Below, in pieces: positions 23,501 through 31,992 of a stretch of DNA of 40,720 bases (positions are counted from its first letter, which is position 1; each line of letters begins with the position of its first letter). The notes under the pieces are model-generated. The model had not been told where the DNA came from and did not search any database. It worked only from the letters and a program-made list of their open reading frames with translations. Source of the DNA: WLMZ01 sp037139095 (lineage in GTDB: Bacteria > Actinomycetota > Acidimicrobiia > Acidimicrobiales > Ilumatobacteraceae); NCBI GenBank assembly GCA_037139095.1, contig JBAXHD010000021.1, forward strand, positions 1 through 40,720, given 5' to 3'. The translations under genes and the position numbers were made by a program.

Positions 23501-24426
23501 GAAACCTGCGGGGGAGCGAAGGGGCTGTGGGTGCGGTATTCCTGGCTGTTGGCGGTGACCTCAAGGAACGCTTCTTCTAGCGAGCCTTGCTGAGGAGCGA
23601 GTTCGTGTAAGACGACACCGTGACGTGCGGCGAGTTCGCCGATGGTCGCAGCGCCGACGCCTGTGATCTCGACGGTGGTGTCGTTCACGACCGTGATCGC
23701 TGCGCCGAACTCAACGAGTGGTTGACGTAGCAAATCGACGTTGGGACTTTGCACCCTGACCCATTGCCGAGCGTGCTTGGCGACGAAGCTTTCTACTGAC
23801 GACGTTTCGACCAAACGGCCCCTACCGATGAGCACCAAGTCGTCGGCCATCAACGCCATCTCACTGAGCAGGTGACTGCTCACGAGCACGGTCTTGCCTT
23901 GGCTAGCAAGATGCACGAGCACGTCGCGCATCCACCGGATGCCTTCGGGGTCGAGTCCGTTGGCGGGCTCATCGAGAATCACTGTGTGTGGATCACCAAG
24001 CAGAACCGATGCGAGCCCGAGGCGTTGGCGCATGCCGAGCGAGAAGCCTCCGACCCGTCGTTTGGCGACTTCGGTGAGGCCGACCAACTCGAGTACTTCG
24101 TTGATTCGAGTTGCCCCGATGCCGTTTGACGAAGCGATGGCGCGCAAGTGGTTGCGAGCCGTGCGACCCGGATGCACATATCCAGCATCGAGCAGCGCGC
24201 CAACTTCGAACAGCGGTCGTTTGATCGTTTGGTAGGGGCGACCGTCGAACAATGCCGCGCCTGCGTCGGGCCGATCGAGCGCAAGCATGCAACGCATCGT
24301 TGTGCTCTTTCCGGACCCGTTGGGTCCGAGAAAGCCGGTGACGCGACCAGGCGTGACCTCGAAGCTCAACTGATCGACCGCGACCGTTTTCCCAAAACGC
24401 TTGGTGAGCCCTTGGATTTCAATCAC
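23497..24426 (-). CDS. ABC transporter ATP-binding protein (DrrA/BcrA-like)
   Basis: A 309-residue ATPase. Walker A 'GPNGSGKSTT', signature 'FSLGMRQRLGLASVL', Walker B 'VILDEPANGLDPEG' and the His switch 'SSHLLSEM' are intact. The signature motif SLGMRQR is typical of the drug-export (DrrA/BcrA/NatA) branch. A C-terminal ~90-residue domain ('WVRVQSPNVDLLRQPL') is also found in that branch. Translation is coupled to the permease downstream. Two such subunits would combine with two permeases. Confidence 0.93.
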   Translation of the reverse strand: MIEIQGLTKRFGKTVAVDQLSFEVTPGRVTGFLGPNGSGKSTTMRCMLALDRPDAGAALFDGRPYQTIKRPLFEVGALLDAGYVHPGRTARNHLRAIASSNGIGATRINEVLELVGLTEVAKRRVGGFSLGMRQRLGLASVLLGDPHTVILDEPANGLDPEGIRWMRDVLVHLASQGKTVLVSSHLLSEMALMADDLVLIGRGRLVETSSVESFVAKHARQWVRVQSPNVDLLRQPLVEFGAAITVVNDTTVEITGVGAATIGELAARHGVVLHELAPQQGSLEEAFLEVTANSQEYRTHSPFAPPQVS

Positions 24427-24454
24427 AAATGGGCACCCTACTCACGGCAAGGAT

Positions 24455-25540
24455 CTATTTGGTTGTTACCCCGACCGAGAAGAGCCAGTTCTCGGCCACG
24501 ATGGTTGGGCGTCCCTTGCTCACGATGATGGCGTGCAGCATGGTGCGAATGTCGGCGGTGCCGAGTGCGCTAGAGACTGCATCGAGACGTTGCATGATGC
24601 CAGGTGTTGATGCCTTGCTTGAGATGAGTGGCAGTACAGCCCGATCGGTGGCGAGCCCGAGGTTGTCCTCGAGTTGCGACATATCGCTGGTGATGTTGTG
24701 GTCGGTGCTGCGCATCACGCCGCAGCCGACATCGCCCTTGGTGATTGCGTCGGCCATCTTGGCTTGGTCGATTTCGACGACCTTGCTGAAGGTGGAGCCG
24801 TACAACTTGGTGAAGCCAGCGAGGCCAAATGAGGTGCTCGATGCGAAGTCGGCTGTGCTGCCGAACGTAACGAGGTTGGCTGTAGCGGCAAGGTCGGACA
24901 TGGTTGCCAACGAGTTTGCGGTAGCGGCCGCGTTTGAGCAGACAATGCTGGGCTTGTCCTGTGCCAGCGCTGGTGCTCCAAACAACATCGTGCTGGGCAG
25001 GATTTCGCCGATGGCGTTGATCTGTGCAGTGACTCGATCTGCAGTTGATTGACCCGAGCTCACTGGAGGAGCAACGGTGGTTGTGGTCTCGCCAGCAACC
25101 GTTGAGGCAGGGGCTGCTGGGGTTGTGGTGGTGGCAGCTGCGACCGTGCTGGTGGACGCGATAGTGGTGACGCTCGACGCGGGGGCTGCGGTGGTTGTGG
25201 CCGCAACAGCTTCTGGCTCTGCGGTGACGGCCTGGGCCAGCAGGTCGCCGGTGTAGGTAATGAGCAGGTCGGCCTGACCGCTCTTGATCGCTGCGTAGCC
25301 TTCAGCAAGATCGGCCACGGGGTCTTTGCGGCCAACGCGAATGCCGGCCTTCTCAAGGGCCTGGGCGTAGACCTCAGTGAGCACCCGGCTCTGATCGTTG
25401 TCGAACCCAACGACAACCACGGTCTCGATGGCGGCATCGGTTGTTGGCGATGAACCAGAGCTGCCACAAGCGCTCGCGCCCAGCGCCCCGAGAATGAACA
25501 TGGCCGCCCCGACGCGTGCACCGAAGTGAGTAGTGGTCAT
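24455..25540 (-). CDS. OpuAC/ProX-like substrate-binding lipoprotein with Thr/Ala/Pro insert
   Basis: A 361-residue lipoprotein: ATG 25540 has GGGGAG six bases upstream, and Cys25 in 'GASAC' is the lipidation site. The N-lobe ('VVVVGFDNDQSRVLTEVYAQ', 'LAEGYAAIKSGQADLLITYTG') resembles glycine betaine/choline-binding proteins of the OpuAC family. The C-lobe has 'TPGIMQRLDAVSSALGTADIRTML'. Residues ~108-166 are a low-complexity Thr/Ala/Pro/Ser/Val run placed inside the binding domain, where family members have only a loop. No osmoprotectant permease or ATPase gene is adjacent, so this is an orphan binding protein. Confidence 0.8.
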   Translation of the reverse strand: MTTTHFGARVGAAMFILGALGASACGSSGSSPTTDAAIETVVVVGFDNDQSRVLTEVYAQALEKAGIRVGRKDPVADLAEGYAAIKSGQADLLITYTGDLLAQAVTAEPEAVAATTTAAPASSVTTIASTSTVAAATTTTPAAPASTVAGETTTTVAPPVSSGQSTADRVTAQINAIGEILPSTMLFGAPALAQDKPSIVCSNAAATANSLATMSDLAATANLVTFGSTADFASSTSFGLAGFTKLYGSTFSKVVEIDQAKMADAITKGDVGCGVMRSTDHNITSDMSQLEDNLGLATDRAVLPLISSKASTPGIMQRLDAVSSALGTADIRTMLHAIIVSKGRPTIVAENWLFSVGVTTK

Positions 25541-25572
25541 ATGAGACTCCCCAGAGTGTGCGACTGGAGAGA

Positions 25573-26574
25573 TCAGATTCCCCCCGCAAACGTGTCGATC
25601 ATCAATCGCACATCGTCGGCCAAAGGATACAGAATCGGTGTTGTGCAACCGGTTGCGATGTATTCGCCGACCTTCGCGCGCACTTCGTCGGGCTCGCCGC
25701 TGGCGGTGATCATCTGCACGATCTCGTCGGGAACCATCTTGCTTGCGGCAACAACTTCGTCGTGTGTGGCCGGCCACGTGAGTACGGCGCCAATTTCGTC
25801 GAGTAACTCTTGAGGCACACCCGACGCCTTCATGATGTGCGGCTGCTGGCCGAGATACTGCGTGACCAACAAACGAGCATTGTCGAGCGCGTGCTTGCGA
25901 TTGCGATCAACCGAGCACACCACCAACTGCGGGCGGTCGATGTCGTCGAGGGTGCGTCCAGCTTTGGCAGCGCCGCGAGCCAACGCTTCGAGGGCGCCCA
26001 CGTTGTAGCTCGGCGATACGAGATAGTTCAGCACCGCGCCATCGGCGATCTCGCCAGTGAGCTCCATCATCTGCATGCCCGTGGCACCGATGTAGATGGG
26101 CACATCTTTGGGTCGACGCTCTTGGTAGACGTAGTCGAGTTCGACACCGTCGAGATGCACATAGTGGCCATCGAACGTGACGGTCTCGTTATTCAAAAGG
26201 GCGCGCACGACAGTGACGATCTCGCGCATAACGGTGAGCGGCCGAAGTCGCTCGATGCCAACCTTGGCCGCAAGCGGATCCCACCATGCGCCGAGTCCGC
26301 AGATGTAACGACCGGGCGCAAGGTCATCGAGTGTGCTGAACGTGCTCGCGAGACGCGCTGGATTGCGGGTCCAACAATCGATGACACCCGAGCCGATCTT
26401 GATGCGACTGGTGGTGGCGCCGAACGCTGCCATTGGCACAACGGCGTCGCGGACGAGTCGACTATCGGCCTGCCACACGGCATCGAACCCTTTGTCCTCG
26501 GCGTAGCGAACCAGTTCGATTCCCTCGGAAATGGTGTGTGCGTCTTGCAGATATAGCGCGACAGGAGTGGTCAT
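25573..26574 (-). CDS. LLM-class flavin/F420-dependent oxidoreductase
   Basis: A 333-residue luciferase-like TIM barrel. Family features seen: 'GIELVRYAEDKGFDAVWQADSR', 'TTSRIKIGSGVIDCWTRNPARLASTFSTLDDLAPGR' (typical of the F420 MER-like branch), 'GLGAWWDPLAAKVGIERLRPL' and 'VPIYIGATGMQMMELTGEIADG'. The cofactor is probably coenzyme F420 by branch resemblance; FMN cannot be excluded. The substrate is unknown. It is divergent from the GH18 gene (130 bp apart) and just upstream of the OpuAC-like gene on the same strand. Confidence 0.9.
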   Translation of the reverse strand: MTTPVALYLQDAHTISEGIELVRYAEDKGFDAVWQADSRLVRDAVVPMAAFGATTSRIKIGSGVIDCWTRNPARLASTFSTLDDLAPGRYICGLGAWWDPLAAKVGIERLRPLTVMREIVTVVRALLNNETVTFDGHYVHLDGVELDYVYQERRPKDVPIYIGATGMQMMELTGEIADGAVLNYLVSPSYNVGALEALARGAAKAGRTLDDIDRPQLVVCSVDRNRKHALDNARLLVTQYLGQQPHIMKASGVPQELLDEIGAVLTWPATHDEVVAASKMVPDEIVQMITASGEPDEVRAKVGEYIATGCTTPILYPLADDVRLMIDTFAGGI

Positions 26575-26704
26575 GGGTACCGATCGTGGCCGAGTGGTTT
26601 ACAAACTGTCAAGGCAAAGGTTGTCGGACTCGTTTTGTGACTCGCCGTCAGCGCACTCAGACAGTGGCCCCGATGGCTTGCCCGATGCAACTACCGTGAC
26701 AGAG

Positions 26705-27895
26705 ATGGAAGGTACGCAGGAGGCGAAATCCAGTACCAGCCGACTCGTGACCTTCTGTGTTGTCGCCGCACTCTTGCTCACCGCTGTTGTTGTGTATGGC
26801 TTCACACATACCGGTCGGTGGAAGCGGTCGGGGCCACCGATCACCGTTTCGGGATGGGCGCCCTACTGGCAAGCCGATTCAGCGATGGCTTCGTTCAGTA
26901 CCAACTCCGGCGTGTTTGGCGATGTCTCGATGTTCGGGTACTTCACCGATGCGGCCGGTTCAGTGAAGCCGTACGCGACGATGGATCCCAATGCTCCGCT
27001 TCTTCTCAAGCGCGATGCGAGAGCCGCTGGCGTCAAGTTTTTGGCCTCGATCATCGATGCCACGAAGCCTCACGAAATGGCCGCCATTTTGGCTGACCCC
27101 GCAACCCGTGCGGCGCATGTCGCAGCCGTGACGCAGTTTGCAATTGCGGGTGATGTTGATGGCGTCGACCTCGACTACGAGAACTTTGCCTTCAACGATG
27201 GCAAAGCTACGTGGACCACAACGCGGAAGAATTGGATTGCGTTTCTCACTGAGCTATCGAAATCGCTGCATGCTTCGAACAAGACCCTCACCGTCAGCGT
27301 GCCGCCCGTGTACGACAACAAACGCACCGATGACAGCGGCTATTGGGTCTATGACTACGCGGCGATGGGCAAGATCGTCGATCACATTCGCGTGATGGCC
27401 TATGACTTCAGCACCTCGGCGCCAGGCCCGATAGCTCCACTCGAGTGGGTCACTTCGGTTGTCGCTGCTGCCCGCTCAATGGTGCCCCGAGAGCGCATCA
27501 TTCTTGGTGTCCCTGTGTACGGATACGACTGGGTGGTGAGCACCGTCGGCGTGTGCCCAGTAGATAACAAACCTCGCCGCAAGAACCTGTCGACGAAGTC
27601 GGCTGCTGAGTTAGCTGCGAGCAAAGGCATTGTGCCCACGTGGGATATCGCTCACGCCGAACGCACGTTTACCTATGCCGAAACTCTCAGCGGAGTAGAC
27701 GCTGCTGGTGCGCGCGTGTCTTGTACCGCGAGTCGAGCGGTCTGGTACGCCGACGCGCAAGCGGTGCATCAACGCGCATGGTTGGCCGAGCGGCAAGATC
27801 TCGCCGGAATCTCACTGTGGTCGTTGGGTAGCGACGACACATCGGTGTGGCAGGGCATCGCTGCCGCTCGCGCCGATCTCGCTCACTGGCCGTAG
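26705..27895 (+). CDS. GH18-family glycoside hydrolase, membrane-anchored
   Basis: A 396-residue protein. ATG 26705 is followed by a short cytoplasmic tail and one hydrophobic segment ('LVTFCVVAALLLTAVVVYGF') that acts as anchor or uncleaved signal. The GH18 barrel starts 'VSGWAPYWQADSAM', typical of YaaH/SleL/YdhD-type enzymes that cleave peptidoglycan or chitin-like glycans. The catalytic motif DxxDxDxE is present as 'DGVDLDYE' with Glu159 as acid/base. 'VMAYDFSTSAPGPIAPLEWV' and 'ILGVPVYGYDW' are other conserved strands, and 'ISLWSLGSDD' near the end provides the barrel Trp. The open frame upstream of 26705 overlaps the divergent gene and is not used. Confidence 0.92.
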   Translation: MEGTQEAKSSTSRLVTFCVVAALLLTAVVVYGFTHTGRWKRSGPPITVSGWAPYWQADSAMASFSTNSGVFGDVSMFGYFTDAAGSVKPYATMDPNAPLLLKRDARAAGVKFLASIIDATKPHEMAAILADPATRAAHVAAVTQFAIAGDVDGVDLDYENFAFNDGKATWTTTRKNWIAFLTELSKSLHASNKTLTVSVPPVYDNKRTDDSGYWVYDYAAMGKIVDHIRVMAYDFSTSAPGPIAPLEWVTSVVAAARSMVPRERIILGVPVYGYDWVVSTVGVCPVDNKPRRKNLSTKSAAELAASKGIVPTWDIAHAERTFTYAETLSGVDAAGARVSCTASRAVWYADAQAVHQRAWLAERQDLAGISLWSLGSDDTSVWQGIAAARADLAHWP

Positions 27896-27926
27896 CCACC
27901 CGTCGCGGCACTAGACATGCCGGTCG

Positions 27927-29105
27927 ATGGGGTCTACGTTGATCTCACTCATGTTTTTAGCTCTTCGTGAAATCAAACGGGCCAAGGTGCGGTTTTCGCT
28001 CTTGGTCCTCGCGATCGGCCTGCTTGTTTTCTTGGTGCTCTTTCAGATTGGCTTGCGCGACGGGCTCATCGGTCAGTTCGTCGGCGCCTTGCGCCACCAG
28101 AATGGGCCCATCGTGGCCTTCGACTCGCAGGCGCGAAAGAACATCGAGGGCAGTCGGATCACGGGAGATGAGCAGACCGCATTGTCGAAGATCGAGGGCG
28201 TGGGCCGTGTGGGTCCGCTGGGTGAGTCCACGTTCACGGTGAGCAATGCAGTGAGCCGAGCCAAGACAGTTGCCAAGGACCGACTCATCGATGCGGTGCT
28301 GTTCGGGTATCAGATCAATGGCCCGTCGGCCGGTCTTGGTGCGCCCACCACATTGTCAAAGGGCCGCCTACCCCGAAGTATTTATGAGGCGGTGGCCAGC
28401 GAACGAAATCGTGCCGACGGCTTCGACATCGGCGACGTAGTTCGTGTCGAGCCAGATGGCGTTGAGATCACAGTGGTTGGCCTTGCTACCGACATCAACT
28501 ACTCGGTGAGCCCAACTCTGTTTGTCTCGTGGGAGACATATCTGGCGGCGCACAAGGTGCGCAACCCTGAGGCCTCGATCGTGTTCCCAAGTGTTGTGTT
28601 GATCGAACCGGCCCAGGGCACCTCGGTGCCAGCGCTCGTGGAGCGTCTCGCGAATGTTCCCAACGTGGTGGTGCTCACGCGCGAAGACGCCGTTGCACAG
28701 TCGCCCGGTGTGTCATCGGTATCGCAATCGTTGAACACCGTGATCGGCCTCTTGGTCATTACCGCACTCATGGTGATTGGGTTGTTCGTGCTGATTCTCA
28801 CGGTGCAGAAATCCGCGTCGCTTACGTTGATGCGCGCTATCGGGGCGCGGCCGCGCAAGTTGGCGTTTGGGCTCTTGCTGCAAACAACAATCGTGGTTCT
28901 CGCCGGGGTGATCGTTGGCGCAATGATGATGGCTGCGGTAGCGCCGCAGCTGAACTCGATAGGCGTGGCCTTCGGGTTCACCCAAGCGATTTGGGTTGGC
29001 GTCGGGGCGCTTGTGGTGGGCTGGCTTGGTTCGATCGGCGCCGTGCTGCGAGTGCTCAGCATCGAGCCGATCAGCGCAACGCAACCGCAAGGAATGCTGC
29101 GATGA
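27927..29105 (+). CDS. FtsX/MacB-like ABC transporter permease (first)
   Basis: A 392-residue membrane protein: N-terminal transmembrane helix ('SLLVLAIGLLVFLVLFQIGL'), a ~220-residue extracytoplasmic MacB-type domain, then three C-terminal helices around 'LMRAIGARPRKLAFGLLLQTT', the FtsX-domain signature. ATG 27951 ('MFLALREIKRAK') is the start favoured by family similarity; neither start has a ribosome-binding site. The stop overlaps the start of the second permease (ATGA). With the next two genes it forms an ABC complex of the kind that exports or extracts lipids and peptides from the membrane. Confidence 0.9.
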   Translation: MGSTLISLMFLALREIKRAKVRFSLLVLAIGLLVFLVLFQIGLRDGLIGQFVGALRHQNGPIVAFDSQARKNIEGSRITGDEQTALSKIEGVGRVGPLGESTFTVSNAVSRAKTVAKDRLIDAVLFGYQINGPSAGLGAPTTLSKGRLPRSIYEAVASERNRADGFDIGDVVRVEPDGVEITVVGLATDINYSVSPTLFVSWETYLAAHKVRNPEASIVFPSVVLIEPAQGTSVPALVERLANVPNVVVLTREDAVAQSPGVSSVSQSLNTVIGLLVITALMVIGLFVLILTVQKSASLTLMRAIGARPRKLAFGLLLQTTIVVLAGVIVGAMMMAAVAPQLNSIGVAFGFTQAIWVGVGALVVGWLGSIGAVLRVLSIEPISATQPQGMLR

Positions 29106-30205
29106 ATCTTGCATGGAAGGAGCTCCGTCGTCGGCCCGGCAAGTTCGCAGTAGCCGTACTCACGCTTACGGTTCTGGCAGCCTTGCTGTTGTTCATCGCG
29201 GGTCTGCTCGACGGACTTTTCTTGGGTACGACGGGGGCGATACGCGTTCAGAACGCCGACATCTTTGTATATAGCAACGCGTCGCGCGATTCGTTTCTGC
29301 GCAGCACGATCACATCGAGCACGCGCACCGAGATCGAGTCGGTAGCAGGCGTGGCCGCCACCGGTGGTCTTGGCGTCACGTTGCTCGGAGCTGCTGTGCC
29401 GGGAGAGTCGGCGTTGGCCGATGTTGCCGTGATCGGTTACGAGCTGGCGCCGCATGGCATCCCTGTTCCGCCCAAGCCCGGACAGGCATACGCCGACGAG
29501 CGGCTCAAGGGGTTTGGCGTTGGCCTTGGAGACACACTCGAAGTTGGTCCGCAGCGCAACGCCATCACGGTGATCGGCTTCGTCAGCGGCTCGAATTTCT
29601 TACTGCAGGGTGGGCTGTGGGTCGAGCCAGGCACATGGCGCCTGGTGCAGAACAGCAACCGCCCCGACGCTCCCGTGGCCGCTAGCGACTTTCAAGTGAT
29701 GCTGGTGCAGGCCAAGCCTGGTCACGACGCGGCTGCCCTTGCCGACGGCATTGATGCATCCACCAAGGCAACCTCGTCGCTCACCAAGGCTGAGGCCCAA
29801 AATTCGTTGCCGGGCACAAAAGAACAACGCTCTACGTTCAACTCGATTCTCGCCACCACGTATCTCGTGGTTGTGGTCATCGTCGCGCTGTTCTTTGCGC
29901 TGCTCACGCTCGAACGCGTGGCGCTCTATGGCATGCTCAAAGCAATCGGCGCGTCGAGCCGCCAACTGTTCTTCGGTGTCCTGCTTCAAGCAGTTGTCAT
30001 TGCAACTGTTGCATTTGCAATTGCTGGAGCGTTGGTAGCCGCGCTCTCCGCCGCAGCGCCCGCGCAGCTTCCGTTGCAGATACAGAGCAGTCGCGTGGTT
30101 ACGAGCTATTTGATCCTCACCTTTTGCTCAGCGGCTGGCAGCTTGCTGTCGTTGCGCAGAGTCTCCCGAATCGATCCCGCTCAAGCCGTTGGGTCAGCCC
30201 AATGA
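29102..30205 (+). CDS. FtsX/MacB-like ABC transporter permease (second)
   Basis: A 367-residue paralogue of the preceding gene: 'MNLAWKELRRRPGKFAVAVLTL' start, a single N-terminal helix, a large outer domain (~45-250), and three C-terminal helices with 'LYGMLKAIGASSRQLFFGVLLQ'. The start ATG overlaps the previous stop. The pair would form a heterodimeric transmembrane unit served by the ATPase that follows. Confidence 0.9.
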   Translation: MNLAWKELRRRPGKFAVAVLTLTVLAALLLFIAGLLDGLFLGTTGAIRVQNADIFVYSNASRDSFLRSTITSSTRTEIESVAGVAATGGLGVTLLGAAVPGESALADVAVIGYELAPHGIPVPPKPGQAYADERLKGFGVGLGDTLEVGPQRNAITVIGFVSGSNFLLQGGLWVEPGTWRLVQNSNRPDAPVAASDFQVMLVQAKPGHDAAALADGIDASTKATSSLTKAEAQNSLPGTKEQRSTFNSILATTYLVVVVIVALFFALLTLERVALYGMLKAIGASSRQLFFGVLLQAVVIATVAFAIAGALVAALSAAAPAQLPLQIQSSRVVTSYLILTFCSAAGSLLSLRRVSRIDPAQAVGSAQ

Positions 30206-30227
30206 AGCCATTCGCAGGAAGTGCAAA

Positions 30228-30938
30228 ATGACGAATACACCATCAGCAAACGCGCTCGAACTCCACGAAGTCACCAAGGTCTACGGCGAAGGCGACAACG
30301 CGATCACCGCCTTGGCGTCGGCCACGTTGTCCATCGCCGGCAACGAGATCGTGGCGCTTGTTGGGCCTTCGGGTTCAGGCAAGACCACGTTGTTGTCCAT
30401 CGCGGGTGGGCTCTTATCGGCCACTTCCGGCCAGGTCGTTGTGGGCGGCAAAGACATCAGCAAGGCCTCGGCCAGCGAACTCACCGAGGTCCGCCGAAGC
30501 AGCGTTGGTTTTGTATTCCAGAGTGTGAACTTGGTGCCATTTCTCACGGCTCGCGAGAACCTGATGCTGGTTGATGAATTGCGCGGTTCACGCGGAAAGC
30601 AGTCGAAGGCTCGCGCCGATCGCCTGCTCGGCGAACTTGGCTTGGCACAACGCGTCAACAATCTTCCGTCGCAACTCAGCGGTGGCGAACGCCAGCGCGT
30701 TGCCATTGGCCGTGCGCTCATGAACGAACCCGCTCTGGTGTTGTTCGATGAACCCACCTCTGCGCTCGACACCACATTGGGCGAGCAAGTGATGGGACTG
30801 ATCCAAAGCGAAGTGAAGGGTCGCGGCACTGCTGCGATCATCATCACTCACGACGAACGCATGACCCACTTCTGTGATCGCACTGTGCACATTGTCGATG
30901 GTCGACTACAGCGCGAGGCGATGGCTACAGCCGACTAA
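30228..30938 (+). CDS. ABC transporter ATP-binding protein (LolD/MacB type)
   Basis: A 236-residue ATPase; ATG 30228 has AGGAAG seven bases upstream, 22 bp after the second permease. Walker A 'GPSGSGKTTLLSIAGGL', signature 'LSGGERQRVAIGRAL', Walker B 'LVLFDEPTSALD' and switch 'IITHDERM' are complete. This subclass pairs with FtsX-type permeases, so it completes the three-gene system started at 27927. The last 14 bp overlap the end of the convergent amidohydrolase gene. Confidence 0.95.
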   Translation: MTNTPSANALELHEVTKVYGEGDNAITALASATLSIAGNEIVALVGPSGSGKTTLLSIAGGLLSATSGQVVVGGKDISKASASELTEVRRSSVGFVFQSVNLVPFLTARENLMLVDELRGSRGKQSKARADRLLGELGLAQRVNNLPSQLSGGERQRVAIGRALMNEPALVLFDEPTSALDTTLGEQVMGLIQSEVKGRGTAAIIITHDERMTHFCDRTVHIVDGRLQREAMATAD

Positions 30939-31992
30939 ACAACCGCACCGCTTGTTCAGCGGCCTTGGCGCGTACTTCGGCGATGTCGACTCGCGTGCAG
31001 ATGCCGTGATCGAGCAACAGCTCGCCCTCGCCATTGCGAACATCGAGCGCTCTGATGCCTGGGGTGAACGCCACGTGCCATGGCGAATCGACGTGATCGT
31101 AATTCCAGGTGACCTCGTCGGAGAGTGCTTCGGGAACGAGTTGCCAACCGTTAGCGAGCCATTGCCACGAAGTCTCGGGCGAGGCGGTGACATCGTTGGC
31201 GCGGTGGGCTACGTAGGCCAGGCGAAACTCTTCGAGCATGTCGGCGCCGATGCCATCGGTGCCCAGCACAACAAGGTTTGGTCGTTGCGCTGGAAACGCA
31301 TATCCGACCGCGTTGTTCATGTTGCTGCGCGGGTTGTGAGCTAATGCTCCGCTGAGGTACCGATCGAGGTGAACCCCGTGAACAAGGAGCCAGTTGCTTG
31401 CGCTGAGATGGTCGAGCCGAGCAGCTGCGCTTGAGTCAATCTCGCCCTCGCCGACATGAACGTGAACGCCCACGTCGAGAGTGGTCGCAAGATCGGCGGC
31501 CGCTTGCAGGGTGTCGTCGCTACAGGTGAATGCCGCATGAACGCCGACCATGCCGCGACCGCCACCGCGGATAAATCGTTCGCACTCGGCGAGTCCGCGC
31601 GTGGCCGCCGAAGTCATCGACGGAGGAGGACGTGTGGAGTCCCACAGAGATCCGTTGTCTTGCCAGCGATCGGTGACGCCGTAGGCACACACCACGCGCA
31701 CACCCACTTGGGCACATGCGTCGGCGATGACCTGCAAGCTGCCTTCGATGGCGTTGGGGCCTTCGTGGTGATCGATGATCGCAGTGGTACCGCATTGCAA
31801 TGCTTCGACTGCGCCAAGCATTGCGCTCCACTTGAGCATCTCGAGATCGAGTGCTGCGTCGAGTCGCCACCATACCTGCTGCAGGATCGACAAGAAATCG
31901 TTGGGCCGGCGGGGAGGAGCCGGCATACCGCGCGCAAGCGACGAGTACAGATGGTGGTGAGCGCAAACGAGACCGGGGGTGGTGGTCGACAT
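30925..31992 (-). CDS. Amidohydrolase (SsnA/chlorohydrolase-like) lacking the N-terminal beta-sandwich
   Basis: A 355-residue metal-dependent hydrolase. ATG 31992 forms TGATG with the stop of the NUDIX gene, so translation is coupled. The sequence starts almost directly at the metal motif: 'TPGLVCAHHHLYSSLARGM' (HxH). Later metal or active-site residues are also kept: 'GVHAAFTCSDDT', 'HVHVGEGEID', 'LVHGVHLD' and 'GTDGIGADM'. The end 'SPWHVAFTPGIRALDVRNGEG' is the family's C-terminal sandwich. SsnA-type relatives carry about 60 residues before the HxH motif; here these are missing, and the in-frame sequence upstream is NUDIX coding DNA in another frame. Substrate unknown, perhaps an N-heterocycle or guanidino compound. 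Confidence 0.85.
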   Translation of the reverse strand: MSTTTPGLVCAHHHLYSSLARGMPAPPRRPNDFLSILQQVWWRLDAALDLEMLKWSAMLGAVEALQCGTTAIIDHHEGPNAIEGSLQVIADACAQVGVRVVCAYGVTDRWQDNGSLWDSTRPPPSMTSAATRGLAECERFIRGGGRGMVGVHAAFTCSDDTLQAAADLATTLDVGVHVHVGEGEIDSSAAARLDHLSASNWLLVHGVHLDRYLSGALAHNPRSNMNNAVGYAFPAQRPNLVVLGTDGIGADMLEEFRLAYVAHRANDVTASPETSWQWLANGWQLVPEALSDEVTWNYDHVDSPWHVAFTPGIRALDVRNGEGELLLDHGICTRVDIAEVRAKAAEQAVRLFSRL

